Shown here in pieces: positions 23,906-31,695 of a DNA stretch of 35,486 nt (the stretch's first letter is position 1; each line of letters opens with the position of its first letter). Origin of the DNA: a virus; IMG/VR virus record IMGVR_UViG_3300020183_000243, positions 1 through 35,486 of that record; one strand, given 5' to 3'. A program made the position numbers and the translations under genes. The notes under the pieces were generated by a model. The model saw only the letters and a list, made by a program, of their open reading frames with translations, was not told where the DNA came from and searched no databases.

Positions 23906-26900
23906 TCAGACCGCGCGGCTTGATGCTATATTACCACTCGATATCTCGCCCGTGTTCTTGATCCTAATCGGGATGTATATGAACTCAATAGCCTTGACTG
24001 GTTCGATAGCTATATCAATGTAGAGTTCATTACGGTCGATCCTGTCTGGAGTGTTGTTGGATTCATCGCAAACCACTAGATAATCATACAAGCCGCGCTT
24101 GGTCACTAGATCATTACAGAACCTATCAATCACCCCTTTGACTTCGTCACGTGTGGTCTTGTCATTGGGTTCGAACAAGAAGGGCCTTACTATCTTGTCC
24201 AGTTGGGTCCTCATATATGCGATCAAACGTGCAACATTGATCCTATCTAAGGCTGAGCTGCTGCTAGAGCGGGTCTTGTTACCATCGTTGATTATGCCTG
24301 AAACTGGGCTGAAAGTCAAGGGATTGACATTATTTTCATAAAGTATGTCACGCACTCCTTGGCGAACACCAACAGCGAAGAATTCGCCGGTTTCGGTCAG
24401 ATAACCAAGCCTGCTAGCGTTGTCAATCGTGCCACGGCGGACACCTGCTGGCGCAAACCATTGGGCTGCTGCTTGATCCGAGCGATGTATCATCCTAAGC
24501 ACGCCAAAACTTGCCGGCATCGCTACCGAGTTACCTGCTAGATCCGAACCCAGCAAACCGGGATAAAACACACCAAGGTATGGATCACGTGTAACCAAGG
24601 TATCCTCGGTATCCGCCTTGTTCAGATCTATGTTTGACAGGTAATTTGTTAACGCTGTGCCTTCTGTTGGTACTCGTAATGGGCTGTCACCTATCACGAA
24701 TGCTGTTTGCTTGCGATCATTGTTGAGCTGCACCATGTTGGGTATTAGTTCTGGATATCCTGGAGCAGCGATCAGATTGAACACTCTTTGCTCTTCGCGT
24801 ATCTCAGTATTAGTGTCGATGGCTGCCTTCATTGCTTTAACGATGACATTGCGCTGTGCGCGACGTCCGAAGTATGCATGGCCGTTCTCGCGGCTACCAC
24901 TGATGCTGACCCAAGCATTGGTCTCTGTAGGAAGGGTTTCTCCCGCGAAATCAGTCGAGTTGAAGTAGTTCTTCTTAAATTCTTTGACATTAAAGCTGCT
25001 GCGCCTTGTGTTGAACAACAACATGCCCCTTGGATAAGTGTCTGGATCGGGGCAGTCTAAATCTATGAGATTGTTGGTCAATAAGTCTGCTATGCTCGGA
25101 ATGCTGTCATCGATGACATCAAGAGTGGTGCTGGCCATGAAACGTGCATCTGCGAACAATATTCCATTTTCTGTGGTCTGATCGGTGTTGTCAATCTCTA
25201 CCCATTTATCTTCTCCGTTGATGATCGACCAACGATAGAGCGCTGGATACTTCTCAAGATCGCTCGTGTCAATCCACAGGTCTCCATACACAAGGCTAGT
25301 TCCATCGCTTTGACTGGTTGGTTCAGTGACCGAAAATGTAGGGCCATTGGGATCAGTGTTGGTAAGGTTAAAGCCGCGTGCATCGTTAGCGACGTTGCGA
25401 TAACCCTTCCAATTAGAACCGTCGTGTATCATGATATCAGCTTCGCCGGTCTCGCCCCAATACCAATACGTCCCATTATCTGGGTCTTGTCCAGGAGCGT
25501 TTATGCTAGCTGTATAATCGGTGGCAACCCAGTTAGACACTATGATCTCGCCACTGGTTGGACCTGCGCGGCAGAAATCGCTGGAACTTGATATGCCTGC
25601 ATCTGCCAGAGGAGTCCCGCTGACGTCTTTTATGACCAGCACACCTCCCGCAGTGTGAGTCAATCGCACTGATCCATCAGTGTTGACTTGTGCGCTGACA
25701 TAGGTCAATCCGGCAGCTAACACATCAGACACGAAGGTAGACGCTGTGGTACCACTCATAGTTATAGTGGTAGCCGAGCTCAATGATTCGCTGTTCGGCG
25801 CACTAAATTTAATGGTAAAAGTCTCGTTGGCCACAAAAGTTGGCGAAGTATCGTCACCTACAACGAAAGTTACGCCAGTCTTGGACCTGTTGAATAATTT
25901 ATACGTCACTGTATCGTTGTTGCTCACATCGAATTGTATATAGGTCGAGTTGACAGGTATACCTGAACCTCCACGCAGGGGATCATAAGCCTTTAAAGCT
26001 GCTTGATCAGTCTCATACAATGGTGCGCTAAGCAGCTGGAAAGCCTGAGTTAATGCATTATAGCGTTTCACTGCGAAGCTGGCCCCAAAGTTCGCGCCAG
26101 TGGTTTTTACCCAGACAGATCCAGAGGGACGTGGTTGCGAATCGTTCGTTTTCCAAGTCGGTACGGAAGTGTGCTTGCTTTGCTGTACCGCTGGACGAAA
26201 ATATGTACCGGCGGTGATGCCTAGATCGGTCAAGGGATTTCCACTATCGTCGTCGATGGCGATTGCACCATCGACAGTGCTGCTATCGCTAGCTGCCGTT
26301 TCATCTGCATATAGCTCAAGTTTACCGTTGACTGCCTCTGCTGTGACGCCGGTTATTGCAGCAGAGTTGATATCACTGGCAAGGCTAGCTACAGTAACAC
26401 CCGAGAGAGTCACTATTTCACCATTGATGCTGATGCTTTCTGCCACTGTTAGAACCGGACTGGTTGTGGATCCTTGTATTGTTGGCCAGCTGATCATCCA
26501 ATCAGTTGATCCGACCAGGACCCAATCATTGTCCCTGTTCTTATAGTAAACGGGATTGTTTGCATTTGTAGTAACGACGGCATATTGTCCCTGTTGTCCA
26601 ATGCTGGTCTTGGGCACGCCGCCTGAGAGATCATCAGTATCAGTGATTACCTGTGGTATAACTGGCACGAACTCCTGATCGGTGCTGTCCCATTCGAACA
26701 AACCAAATCTGGTGGGTGTTAGATCTAACCAAAATGAACCATCATCTGGTGCAGCTAGGGGCCTATCTCCAGTACTAGTCAGCTGTCCTAGATCAACGTC
26801 TGCGCGGATAACGAAAGCTTTGTTGGTCACGCCCAGTAAGCTATAAGCTGTGAGCAAACCATATTCATTAAGCTCATAACCATGTATCGGTGAGCTGTTG

Positions 26901-27136
26901 GTGTTGTTGTAAAACGTGGGGGTGCCGAAGATACTGAGCACATCACGCTGGCTGGTCAGCACAAACAAGTCGTCTGCGTTTTCTGCTAAGGTGCCTGAAG
27001 CTATAGTGCCTCCTGGGGCTTGTTTATCTTGGACGCTGGCAACTATCAGCAGTGGAACAGTGCTGGCAGCATTTGGAGCGTACTGGCTTTCATCAATTAC
27101 TGTGATTTCCACACCTGGAGACACAAGAGTTGGCAT
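23906..27136 (-). CDS. 18: gp18 tail sheath protein, enlarged by inserted modules
   Basis: gp18 forms the contractile sheath. The 1076-residue product has the typical N-terminus (SPGVEITVIDESQYAPNAASTVPLLIVAS) and, in the last ~400 residues, the conserved core (NAWVSISGSRENGHAYFGRRAQRN, FAPAGVRRGTIDNASRLGYL, GVRQGVRDILYENNVNPLTF) and the C-terminal handshake region. T4 gp18 is 659 residues. The excess lies at about 200-640 and contains two similar modules (about 229-316 and 438-525) resembling the flagellin-hook IN pattern, plus three W-rich GS.W-type strips. These inserts would project outward on the sheath. AGGAG and a CATAAATA late octamer precede ATG 27136. Confidence 0.94.
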   Translation of the reverse strand: MPTLVSPGVEITVIDESQYAPNAASTVPLLIVASVQDKQAPGGTIASGTLAENADDLFVLTSQRDVLSIFGTPTFYNNTNSSPIHGYELNEYGLLTAYSLLGVTNKAFVIRADVDLGQLTSTGDRPLAAPDDGSFWLDLTPTRFGLFEWDSTDQEFVPVIPQVITDTDDLSGGVPKTSIGQQGQYAVVTTNANNPVYYKNRDNDWVLVGSTDWMISWPTIQGSTTSPVLTVAESISINGEIVTLSGVTVASLASDINSAAITGVTAEAVNGKLELYADETAASDSSTVDGAIAIDDDSGNPLTDLGITAGTYFRPAVQQSKHTSVPTWKTNDSQPRPSGSVWVKTTGANFGASFAVKRYNALTQAFQLLSAPLYETDQAALKAYDPLRGGSGIPVNSTYIQFDVSNNDTVTYKLFNRSKTGVTFVVGDDTSPTFVANETFTIKFSAPNSESLSSATTITMSGTTASTFVSDVLAAGLTYVSAQVNTDGSVRLTHTAGGVLVIKDVSGTPLADAGISSSSDFCRAGPTSGEIIVSNWVATDYTASINAPGQDPDNGTYWYWGETGEADIMIHDGSNWKGYRNVANDARGFNLTNTDPNGPTFSVTEPTSQSDGTSLVYGDLWIDTSDLEKYPALYRWSIINGEDKWVEIDNTDQTTENGILFADARFMASTTLDVIDDSIPSIADLLTNNLIDLDCPDPDTYPRGMLLFNTRRSSFNVKEFKKNYFNSTDFAGETLPTETNAWVSISGSRENGHAYFGRRAQRNVIVKAMKAAIDTNTEIREEQRVFNLIAAPGYPELIPNMVQLNNDRKQTAFVIGDSPLRVPTEGTALTNYLSNIDLNKADTEDTLVTRDPYLGVFYPGLLGSDLAGNSVAMPASFGVLRMIHRSDQAAAQWFAPAGVRRGTIDNASRLGYLTETGEFFAVGVRQGVRDILYENNVNPLTFSPVSGIINDGNKTRSSSSSALDRINVARLIAYMRTQLDKIVRPFLFEPNDKTTRDEVKGVIDRFCNDLVTKRGLYDYLVVCDESNNTPDRIDRNELYIDIAIEPVKAIEFIYIPIRIKNTGEISSGNIASSRAV

Positions 27137-27158
27137 TGGTAATTCTCCTATCTTGGAA

Positions 27159-27166
27159 TATTTATG
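27159..27166 (-). promoter_or_regulatory. Late-promoter octamer before the sheath gene
   Basis: CATAAATA on the minus strand stands 22 bases before ATG 27136, with AGGAG in the short leader. It fits the other late elements of this window. Confidence 0.65.
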
Positions 27167-27190
27167 TGCTAATGGATAAAAAGCTGGTTT

Positions 27191-27218
27191 TTGTCAAGAC
27201 CTTTAAGACCTTTATGAT
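27191..27218 (+). promoter_or_regulatory. Sigma70-like promoter for the zinc-ribbon gene
   Basis: TTGTCA (27191) and TATGAT (27213) are separated by 16 bases and lie ten bases before ATG 27229. The spacer holds a direct repeat of AAGACCTTT. It would be transcribed divergently from the sheath gene. Confidence 0.5.
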
Positions 27219-27228
27219 TAAATAGATC

Positions 27229-27576
27229 ATGGAACGACCATTATGCTCCTATTGCAATTCTAGGCCTGCAGCATTCAACTATAAGCGCAAAGGCAAGACC
27301 CATTACAGGCGGAAATGTTTGGATTGCATAGGAGAACATAAGAAAGTAAAAAGCACAGAAGCACAAGCGCTGCTCAATAGCGGCTATAAGAAAAGAAATG
27401 AATGTGATCGCTGTAATTTCACAGCAAGGCATCACAGCCAGCTGTGCATAATTTTCATAGATGGTAACAGATTGAACGTGTCTAGGTCTAACCTCCGCAC
27501 TTATTGTGCCAACTGTGTGTCAGAGATAGCAGCATTGCCATCAAGCAACAGAAGCGGTTTGGTCCCTGATTTTTAG
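27229..27576 (+). CDS. Zinc-ribbon / HNH-like protein
   Basis: The 115-residue product begins MERPLCSYCNSRPAAFNYKR, with CxxC at C6/C9, a second CLDC, a third CDRC and a fourth CANC, giving two probable zinc ribbons. The segment FIDGNRLNVSRSNLRTYCANC is HNH-like (DGN..N....NL..C..C) but lacks the leading His. I recall related small proteins throughout marine T4-like phages. It could be a degenerate HNH nuclease or a DNA/RNA-binding regulator. It is convergent with, and overlaps by 36 bases, the dNMP kinase gene. Its own sigma70-like promoter suggests early expression, unlike the late genes around it. Confidence 0.75.
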   Translation: MERPLCSYCNSRPAAFNYKRKGKTHYRRKCLDCIGEHKKVKSTEAQALLNSGYKKRNECDRCNFTARHHSQLCIIFIDGNRLNVSRSNLRTYCANCVSEIAALPSSNRSGLVPDF

Positions 27577-28194
27577 ATCTATCTGTGGTATGAGATCGTC
27601 TATGTTGCCATGGTTGTGCAAATATCTATCGAATCTCTGTCCATGCCAACCATATTCGCTTGCATGTATATTTGGATATGTGCTTTGCATATATTCTGTC
27701 ACTGCCGCGTCCGTAGCGTGTTCCTTCATGTAACTCTTGAAGAAAGTAAGTTCTTTGTACCATTCAGGATCCGGACCCCTGCACACCTGCCAAATCTCCC
27801 CGCCCAGCTCACGTATAGCCTGTATCTCGTTAGGGAAACGTGTGTCTGGTATAACAACATCGCCCATGCTCGCTATCCTGCGCTGTCCCGCTAGCACCCA
27901 TATGTCTTGGTGCAGGCTGTTGCGCATGACTTCGGTACCTATGTATTGCAGGGCATAGCGCGGGCTCCATTCCTTGCCCAGCTTTGAGCTCCACCAATCG
28001 TCCTTGGTTTCCCGCTGGGATCTCTGATCAGGCGTGGTGCCTTCGAGCATGGATCTGTCCCATCCAAATAAAACTGATGTTATGTCCTTGAGGGGAGCAG
28101 CCCAACTGTAGCGTTGATATCCATATGTTTTTACCAGATGTGCGGCGATGGTATCTTTTCCAGACCCTATCAATCCACATATTCCTATTATCAT
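27541..28194 (-). CDS. 1: gp1-like deoxynucleoside monophosphate kinase
   Basis: The enzyme phosphorylates dNMPs to dNDPs for phage DNA synthesis. The 217-residue product has the P-loop GLIGSGKD at residues 7-14, then YSWAAPLKDITSVLFGWDR, LQYIGTEVMRN and VIPDTRFPNE, matching T4 gp1 (241 residues) in pattern and size. AGGAG lies before ATG 28194. It stands between gp13 and the sheath gene, among structural genes, which is an unusual place for a nucleotide enzyme. Confidence 0.85.
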   Translation of the reverse strand: MIIGICGLIGSGKDTIAAHLVKTYGYQRYSWAAPLKDITSVLFGWDRSMLEGTTPDQRSQRETKDDWWSSKLGKEWSPRYALQYIGTEVMRNSLHQDIWVLAGQRRIASMGDVVIPDTRFPNEIQAIRELGGEIWQVCRGPDPEWYKELTFFKSYMKEHATDAAVTEYMQSTYPNIHASEYGWHGQRFDRYLHNHGNIDDLIPQIDLKIRDQTASVA

Positions 28195-28238
28195 GATTTG
28201 CTCCTATCAGCACATAATAGCTGATGAGGTGGGCTAGG

Positions 28239-28994
28239 TCAACCTATGACGAAATACATCGGATCGCCACCATCCACGAACATGTCAATGTCTTTTTCTA
28301 AGCGTTCGATATCAGTGGTTGCTTCTTGTTTGAGCGCGGTTCCATTAAGACTAGTACCGCCTTGTGGACCGGCTATGGTAGCGAACTTCTCGCGGGCTTC
28401 TCCCAAGCTGCGCTTAGCTAAAGCTAGTGTATAATCTCTGATCCAAGGAATGGCTTTATAATCGCTTAGCAGAGTGACATCTGGTTTGTGATTGTATGTG
28501 AACAGGAGCACAGTTTCTGTCTCTGATCGGGGTCTCCGGATCAGCTGTAGTTGCTTGCTAACCTTGTTATATTTGAAGTTTATAAAACCACCGAACATGC
28601 GCTGGCTCATCTCTTGGAATTGCGTGAACAGTTCATAGTTCAAAAATCCACCAACTCGACCCGATTGGAGGATATACATATTCAAGAAGCCAGCTTCGAA
28701 TGGCTCGAACTGTGTGGCACTACTGGTGCTGGTGCTGCCTATGCTCCTGCGGAATATTTGCTTGACGCTGATCACTTCATCGGGCAGCGTGTAAGTGTCC
28801 GTGTCTTGTAATATGTCTAAGAACGCATAGCTCTCTTCTACAGAATTAGAGCTCCTTTGCCTGTAGCGCAACAAGCTGGCCTTCAAGGCCTGCTCATAAT
28901 GCTGGGGGTCGAGCTCAACATCGACCATGCCATCACCGAGGCTGTAACGGACGTAATCAAATACTGTTTGTTTTAGTTCATTGAGTGTGGCCAT
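28239..28994 (-). CDS. 13: gp13-like neck protein
   Basis: gp13 with gp14 closes the filled head and forms the site for tail joining. The product, about 251 residues from the chosen start, opens with MATLNELKQTVFDYVRYSLGDGMVDVELDPQHYEQALKASLLRYR, the region that matches the T4-like gp13 N-terminus (V.V.L...Y...A.......Y). The later IPWIRDYTLALAKRSLGEAR fits as well. ATG 29000 and 29027 are also in frame, but ATG 28994 follows a GATAAATA late octamer by five bases and gives the expected N-terminus. T4 gp13 is 309 residues. The family call is fairly sure. Confidence 0.72.
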   Translation of the reverse strand: MATLNELKQTVFDYVRYSLGDGMVDVELDPQHYEQALKASLLRYRQRSSNSVEESYAFLDILQDTDTYTLPDEVISVKQIFRRSIGSTSTSSATQFEPFEAGFLNMYILQSGRVGGFLNYELFTQFQEMSQRMFGGFINFKYNKVSKQLQLIRRPRSETETVLLFTYNHKPDVTLLSDYKAIPWIRDYTLALAKRSLGEAREKFATIAGPQGGTSLNGTALKQEATTDIERLEKDIDMFVDGGDPMYFVIG

Positions 28995-28999
28995 GCTCA

Positions 29000-29007
29000 T
29001 ATTTATC
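29000..29007 (-). promoter_or_regulatory. Late-promoter octamer before gp13-like gene
   Basis: GATAAATA on the minus strand, five bases before ATG 28994. No Shine-Dalgarno fits between, so the mRNA would begin near or at the start codon. Confidence 0.55.
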
Positions 29008-29023
29008 GAGACCACCCCTTGTA

Positions 29024-30205
29024 TCACTTGTCAGTGCGTAGCAATATCACCTGATCGTTGATTCGTCCATTGAGTTTGATCTCGGTGGCTTTGATCTTGC
29101 TGAGGAAAGTCCTCAGTTGGACCTTGCCGCTGTTCTTGAACGCTTTCACCTGATCCGCAGGCTTGCGCAAGGTCTTAGCGATGCTGATCTTGGGGTCCCA
29201 CCCGACTATGGTGCTGCCTTTGACGCTCAGCTGCTGATCGATACTGTTGGCATGATACACGCCCAGCTTGCGGGTCTTGGTGTTATATACCCACAGCGTC
29301 TGCGCGCCCACTATGTCTTTGGGTGACACGCTGTTCAATCCAAGCTCTGCGAAGTCCTTGGCGTACTTTAATCTGCGGGTCAGCTTATCGGGGCTCACGG
29401 GCTTGCGTGCCCGCGGCTTGCGGCTAGCCACCTTAGTGCGCTTGTAACAGTCCAGATCAGTCACGATGTCGTTATACCACTTGATCCAGTTGTCTATGTC
29501 ACGTTTCTTGAGATGGGCATAGCCCTCTTTGAGCTGGGCATCTTTGCCTTCCTTGACTTCTAGCATGAATGCCAAGCGCTGGGCATAGAACTGTATCATG
29601 TCTGGGATGATCTGCTGTGGCACGCTCTTACCCCGCAGCCAGTTCATGATGTTCACATTGGGTAGCTTGCCTGTGGTGATGAACCCATCTTCTAGCTCTT
29701 CAAGCTCGCCTATGATGTCGTTCTTGATGTCTTTAAGTCGATCTTGGATGCCTATGACCTTCTTGGGCTCTTCCTTGGGCTTGTCATCCTCGTCCGCGAT
29801 GCCCGCGCCCGCTTTGAGCAGTTCGCTGACCTTGCGATCGCAGAACTCCTTGGTCTCAGGCTCCCACTTGGCACCATCCAGATGGACCTTGCAGGCTGTG
29901 GCCAGCGGTATGCTGATCTGCCAGTCCTTGACCTTGTTGAAATCCTTGATCTGCTTCTTGCTCCAGTCCTTGCCGTAGACGGCCACGATGAACGGGCGGA
30001 GCTCTTTGATATCGTGATGGTAATAATAGAAGTAACGCGCCTGGCGCCAACGGACCTTGAACTGCTCTGGGCTTAATCGATCTTGGTCGACCCATTCAGG
30101 CAGCTTGCCTGTGGCCTTGAGATCCATCTCGCTGTACTTGCCTTTGAGCTTGGTGTTCTTGCCCGCGGCGGCCTTGATGGCGAGCTTATTAGCTGCCTTA
30201 GCCAT
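29024..30205 (-). CDS. Conserved phage protein, function unknown
   Basis: The 393-residue protein is highly charged, with a lysine-rich N-terminus (MAKAANKLAIKAAAGKNTKLKGKYSEMD), the segment RQARYFYYYHHDIKELRPF, and a later lysine/arginine-rich linker (KRTKVASRKPRARKPVSPDKL). The C-terminal part has WVYNTKTRKLGVYHA and ends RINDQVILLRTDK. I recall similar proteins in marine T4-like phages without a function. The basic character suggests DNA or RNA contact. The frame opens at 30220, but ATG 30205 has GGGAG nine bases upstream. It has its own sigma70-like promoter, so it may be expressed earlier than the neck genes around it. Confidence 0.75.
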   Translation of the reverse strand: MAKAANKLAIKAAAGKNTKLKGKYSEMDLKATGKLPEWVDQDRLSPEQFKVRWRQARYFYYYHHDIKELRPFIVAVYGKDWSKKQIKDFNKVKDWQISIPLATACKVHLDGAKWEPETKEFCDRKVSELLKAGAGIADEDDKPKEEPKKVIGIQDRLKDIKNDIIGELEELEDGFITTGKLPNVNIMNWLRGKSVPQQIIPDMIQFYAQRLAFMLEVKEGKDAQLKEGYAHLKKRDIDNWIKWYNDIVTDLDCYKRTKVASRKPRARKPVSPDKLTRRLKYAKDFAELGLNSVSPKDIVGAQTLWVYNTKTRKLGVYHANSIDQQLSVKGSTIVGWDPKISIAKTLRKPADQVKAFKNSGKVQLRTFLSKIKATEIKLNGRINDQVILLRTDK

Positions 30206-30230
30206 GTCTAGTTCTCCCAAATTATAACCT

Positions 30231-30258
30231 ATTTTAGCATCAATGCGAGAGTTGTCAA
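30231..30258 (-). promoter_or_regulatory. Sigma70-like promoter for the 393-residue protein gene
   Basis: TTGACA (30253-30258) and TAAAAT (30231-30236) are spaced 16 bases on the minus strand. A second TATAAT is at 30221-30226. Start codon 30205 follows with GGGAG between. Confidence 0.65.
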
Positions 30259-30300
30259 CTGGATATTTGCATCAAAAAAATCAATAGAAACAATGACTTA

Positions 30301-30325
30301 GCATCGGGCTCTCAACAGTCGATGC
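30301..30325. other. Short inverted repeat
   Basis: GCATCG and CGATGC face each other around a 13-base loop. No immediate U-run exists on either strand, so it is not a good terminator. It may end the upstream RNA or be part of its fold. Confidence 0.35.
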
Positions 30326-30358
30326 GTATCTTATAGCCAAATCAAAAGGATCGTATTG

Positions 30359-30483
30359 CTGCTACGGCGGGATCGAAACCGCTCGCGCACTTTCTACTCT
30401 GCGTTATGGATCGCAGGCCTTGCTGATCCTTCAGATATTGTTGGATCGCATGGTAACATGCCTCCAACGTGCTTATCGTAGCA
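30359..30483 (-). ncRNA. Candidate tRNA-like multibranched structured RNA (125 nt)
   Basis: On the minus strand, TGCTACG (30483-30477) pairs perfectly over 7 bp with CGTAGCA (30366-30360). Directly stacked on it is a T-arm-like hairpin, GCGGT / TTCGATC / CCCGC, whose loop is the canonical tRNA T-loop; four of its five stem pairs match. Three further hairpins fill the junction: GTTGGA...TCCAAC enclosing GCATG-TTAC-CATGC; GGATC...GATCC enclosing GCA/TGC; and CGCA...TGCG. The geometry copies a tRNA acceptor/T-arm, but 125 bases is far too long and no CCA or proper anticodon arm is present. It may be a phage tRNA-like RNA or a structured leader. An equal fold exists on the plus strand, but the T-loop favours minus. 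Confidence 0.5.
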
Positions 30484-30502
30484 TGTGTTAGGCTGCTGTC
30501 AA
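30475..30502 (-). promoter_or_regulatory. Second leftward TTGACA / extended -10 pair
   Basis: TTGACA (30497-30502) and TACGAT (30475-30480) are spaced 16 bases, with TG before the -10. If used, RNA would start near 30468, inside the candidate structured RNA and just past its outer 5' strand. This conflicts with a 7-bp outer stem in that transcript. Confidence 0.45.
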
Positions 30503-30504
30503 CC

Positions 30505-30512
30505 AATAAATA
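30505..30512 (+). promoter_or_regulatory. Late promoter for gp14-gp15
   Basis: AATAAATA on the plus strand, 18 bases before ATG 30531, with AAAGGA six bases before the ATG. A good conventional late promoter for the gp14-gp15-Nudix unit. Confidence 0.7.
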
Positions 30513-30530
30513 TCACGTAAAGGACCGTCA

Positions 30531-31694
30531 ATGCCAAGAATCTCGCTCTGGAAAGAAGGCGCCCACACCAACGATTATCGCTTCTCCGACGGGCGCATCC
30601 GCGAGATGTTCACGCTGGGCGGGACCACGATCAATATACACAAATACCTAGGTGCTCCATCAGGCATAGACAACGACGATCTCACAAAGCCCACCTACAG
30701 CACGGTATCAGAAAAGAACATACAAGATCTTTTGTTCCTAGAAAACAGGGATCGCAAGTATGACACCTCTGTGTACAATCTCAGGGGATTATACAACACT
30801 TCAGACATAGATTTTGATCTCAGCCAATTCGGATTGTTCCTCCAAAACGATACCCTGTTCATAGTGTTCCATCTCAATGACATGGTAGAGACCATGGGCA
30901 GGAAAATCATGGCAGGTGACGTGTTGGAACTGCCCCATCTCAGAGATTTCTATCCTTTGGATTCCGATATAGCGCCATTGCGCAGGTATTATGTGGTCCA
31001 GGATGCGGCTAGGGCTAGCGAAGGTTATAGTCAAACCTGGTGGCCTCATCTATGGCGAGTCAAGTGTATACCACTCGTGGATGGCCAAGAGTATCGCGAG
31101 ATACTCACCATCAACGCCGGACAGGGCGACAGCAACACGCTCAAGGATCTGCTCAGCACCTACAACAAAGAGCTTGCAATCAATGATGCTATAGTTAACC
31201 AGGCATTGTTAGAGGTCCCAAAAGCCGGCTACGATACAACCAACTTGTTCACACTACCGACCACCACAGATGGTGCAGCTCACATATATGAAGTGCCGCT
31301 GGCAGATACCACGGGCATACGCGCGGATAGCGATAAGTGGTTGGCCAACTCTGATAACATATCACCCACCAAACAAGGCTATAAAGGTTATCTTATAGGA
31401 GACATATATGCGCCTAATGGGTTCCCTGTCTCAACCGGGATAGCTTTCCCGAGTTCATCAGCCGAAGGTGATTATTTCTTGAGGCTCGATTTCTTCCCTA
31501 ACAGGTTATTTAGGTATGATGGAAGGAAATGGGTGAAAGTCCAAGACGCGCTGAGGACCAGCCAGCTGCCTGCCTACAGCCAAAATCTCAAGAGCGGTTT
31601 CATAAACAACTCGACCACGAGATTGTTCTCCGATGGAACGTTGGTGACTGAAAGGCAGACCTTAAGCCAAGCTTTGAAAGCACAGGCAGATTGA
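30531..31694 (+). CDS. 14: gp14-like neck protein
   Basis: gp14 is the second neck protein closing the filled head. The 387-residue product has the family start (MPRISLWKEGAHTNDYRFSDGRIREMFTLGGT), then IQDLLFLENRDRKYDTSVYNLRG, FDLSQFGLFLQNDTLFIVFHLNDM and GRKIMAGDVLELPHLRDFYPLD, matching the T4-like gp14 pattern. T4 gp14 is 256 residues; the extra length lies after the core, in GFPVSTGIAFPSSSAEGDYFLRLDF... as in marine relatives. It is followed one base later by gp15. It is on the strand opposite to gp13, unlike the collinear T4 order. Confidence 0.82.
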   Translation: MPRISLWKEGAHTNDYRFSDGRIREMFTLGGTTINIHKYLGAPSGIDNDDLTKPTYSTVSEKNIQDLLFLENRDRKYDTSVYNLRGLYNTSDIDFDLSQFGLFLQNDTLFIVFHLNDMVETMGRKIMAGDVLELPHLRDFYPLDSDIAPLRRYYVVQDAARASEGYSQTWWPHLWRVKCIPLVDGQEYREILTINAGQGDSNTLKDLLSTYNKELAINDAIVNQALLEVPKAGYDTTNLFTLPTTTDGAAHIYEVPLADTTGIRADSDKWLANSDNISPTKQGYKGYLIGDIYAPNGFPVSTGIAFPSSSAEGDYFLRLDFFPNRLFRYDGRKWVKVQDALRTSQLPAYSQNLKSGFINNSTTRLFSDGTLVTERQTLSQALKAQAD

Positions 31695-31695
31695 T

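Larger units (their letters stand above)
30206..30530. other. Divergent noncoding region (325 bases)
   Basis: This is the only gene-free stretch over 300 bases in the window. From left to right it holds a sigma70-like promoter for the leftward gene, an imperfect hairpin (30301-30325), the candidate multibranched RNA (30359-30483), a second leftward TTGACA/TACGAT pair and a rightward late promoter with AAAGGA for gp14. No open reading frame of note was seen. Confidence 0.8.

Noticed and set aside
26100-26546. 148-residue plus-strand reading frame opposite the sheath gene
   Set aside because: Antisense shadow of the Ser/Thr-rich sheath insert; no start signal or recognisable domain.
30301-30325. 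Intrinsic terminator
   Set aside because: The stem is short, the loop is 13 bases, and no U-run follows directly on either strand.
30359-30434. Conventional tRNA with CAT anticodon (minus strand)
   Set aside because: An arm CTGCG...CGCAG with CCATAA in its loop suggests it, but the loop has eight bases, position 33 would be C, and no D-arm or acceptor pairs at normal tRNA distance.
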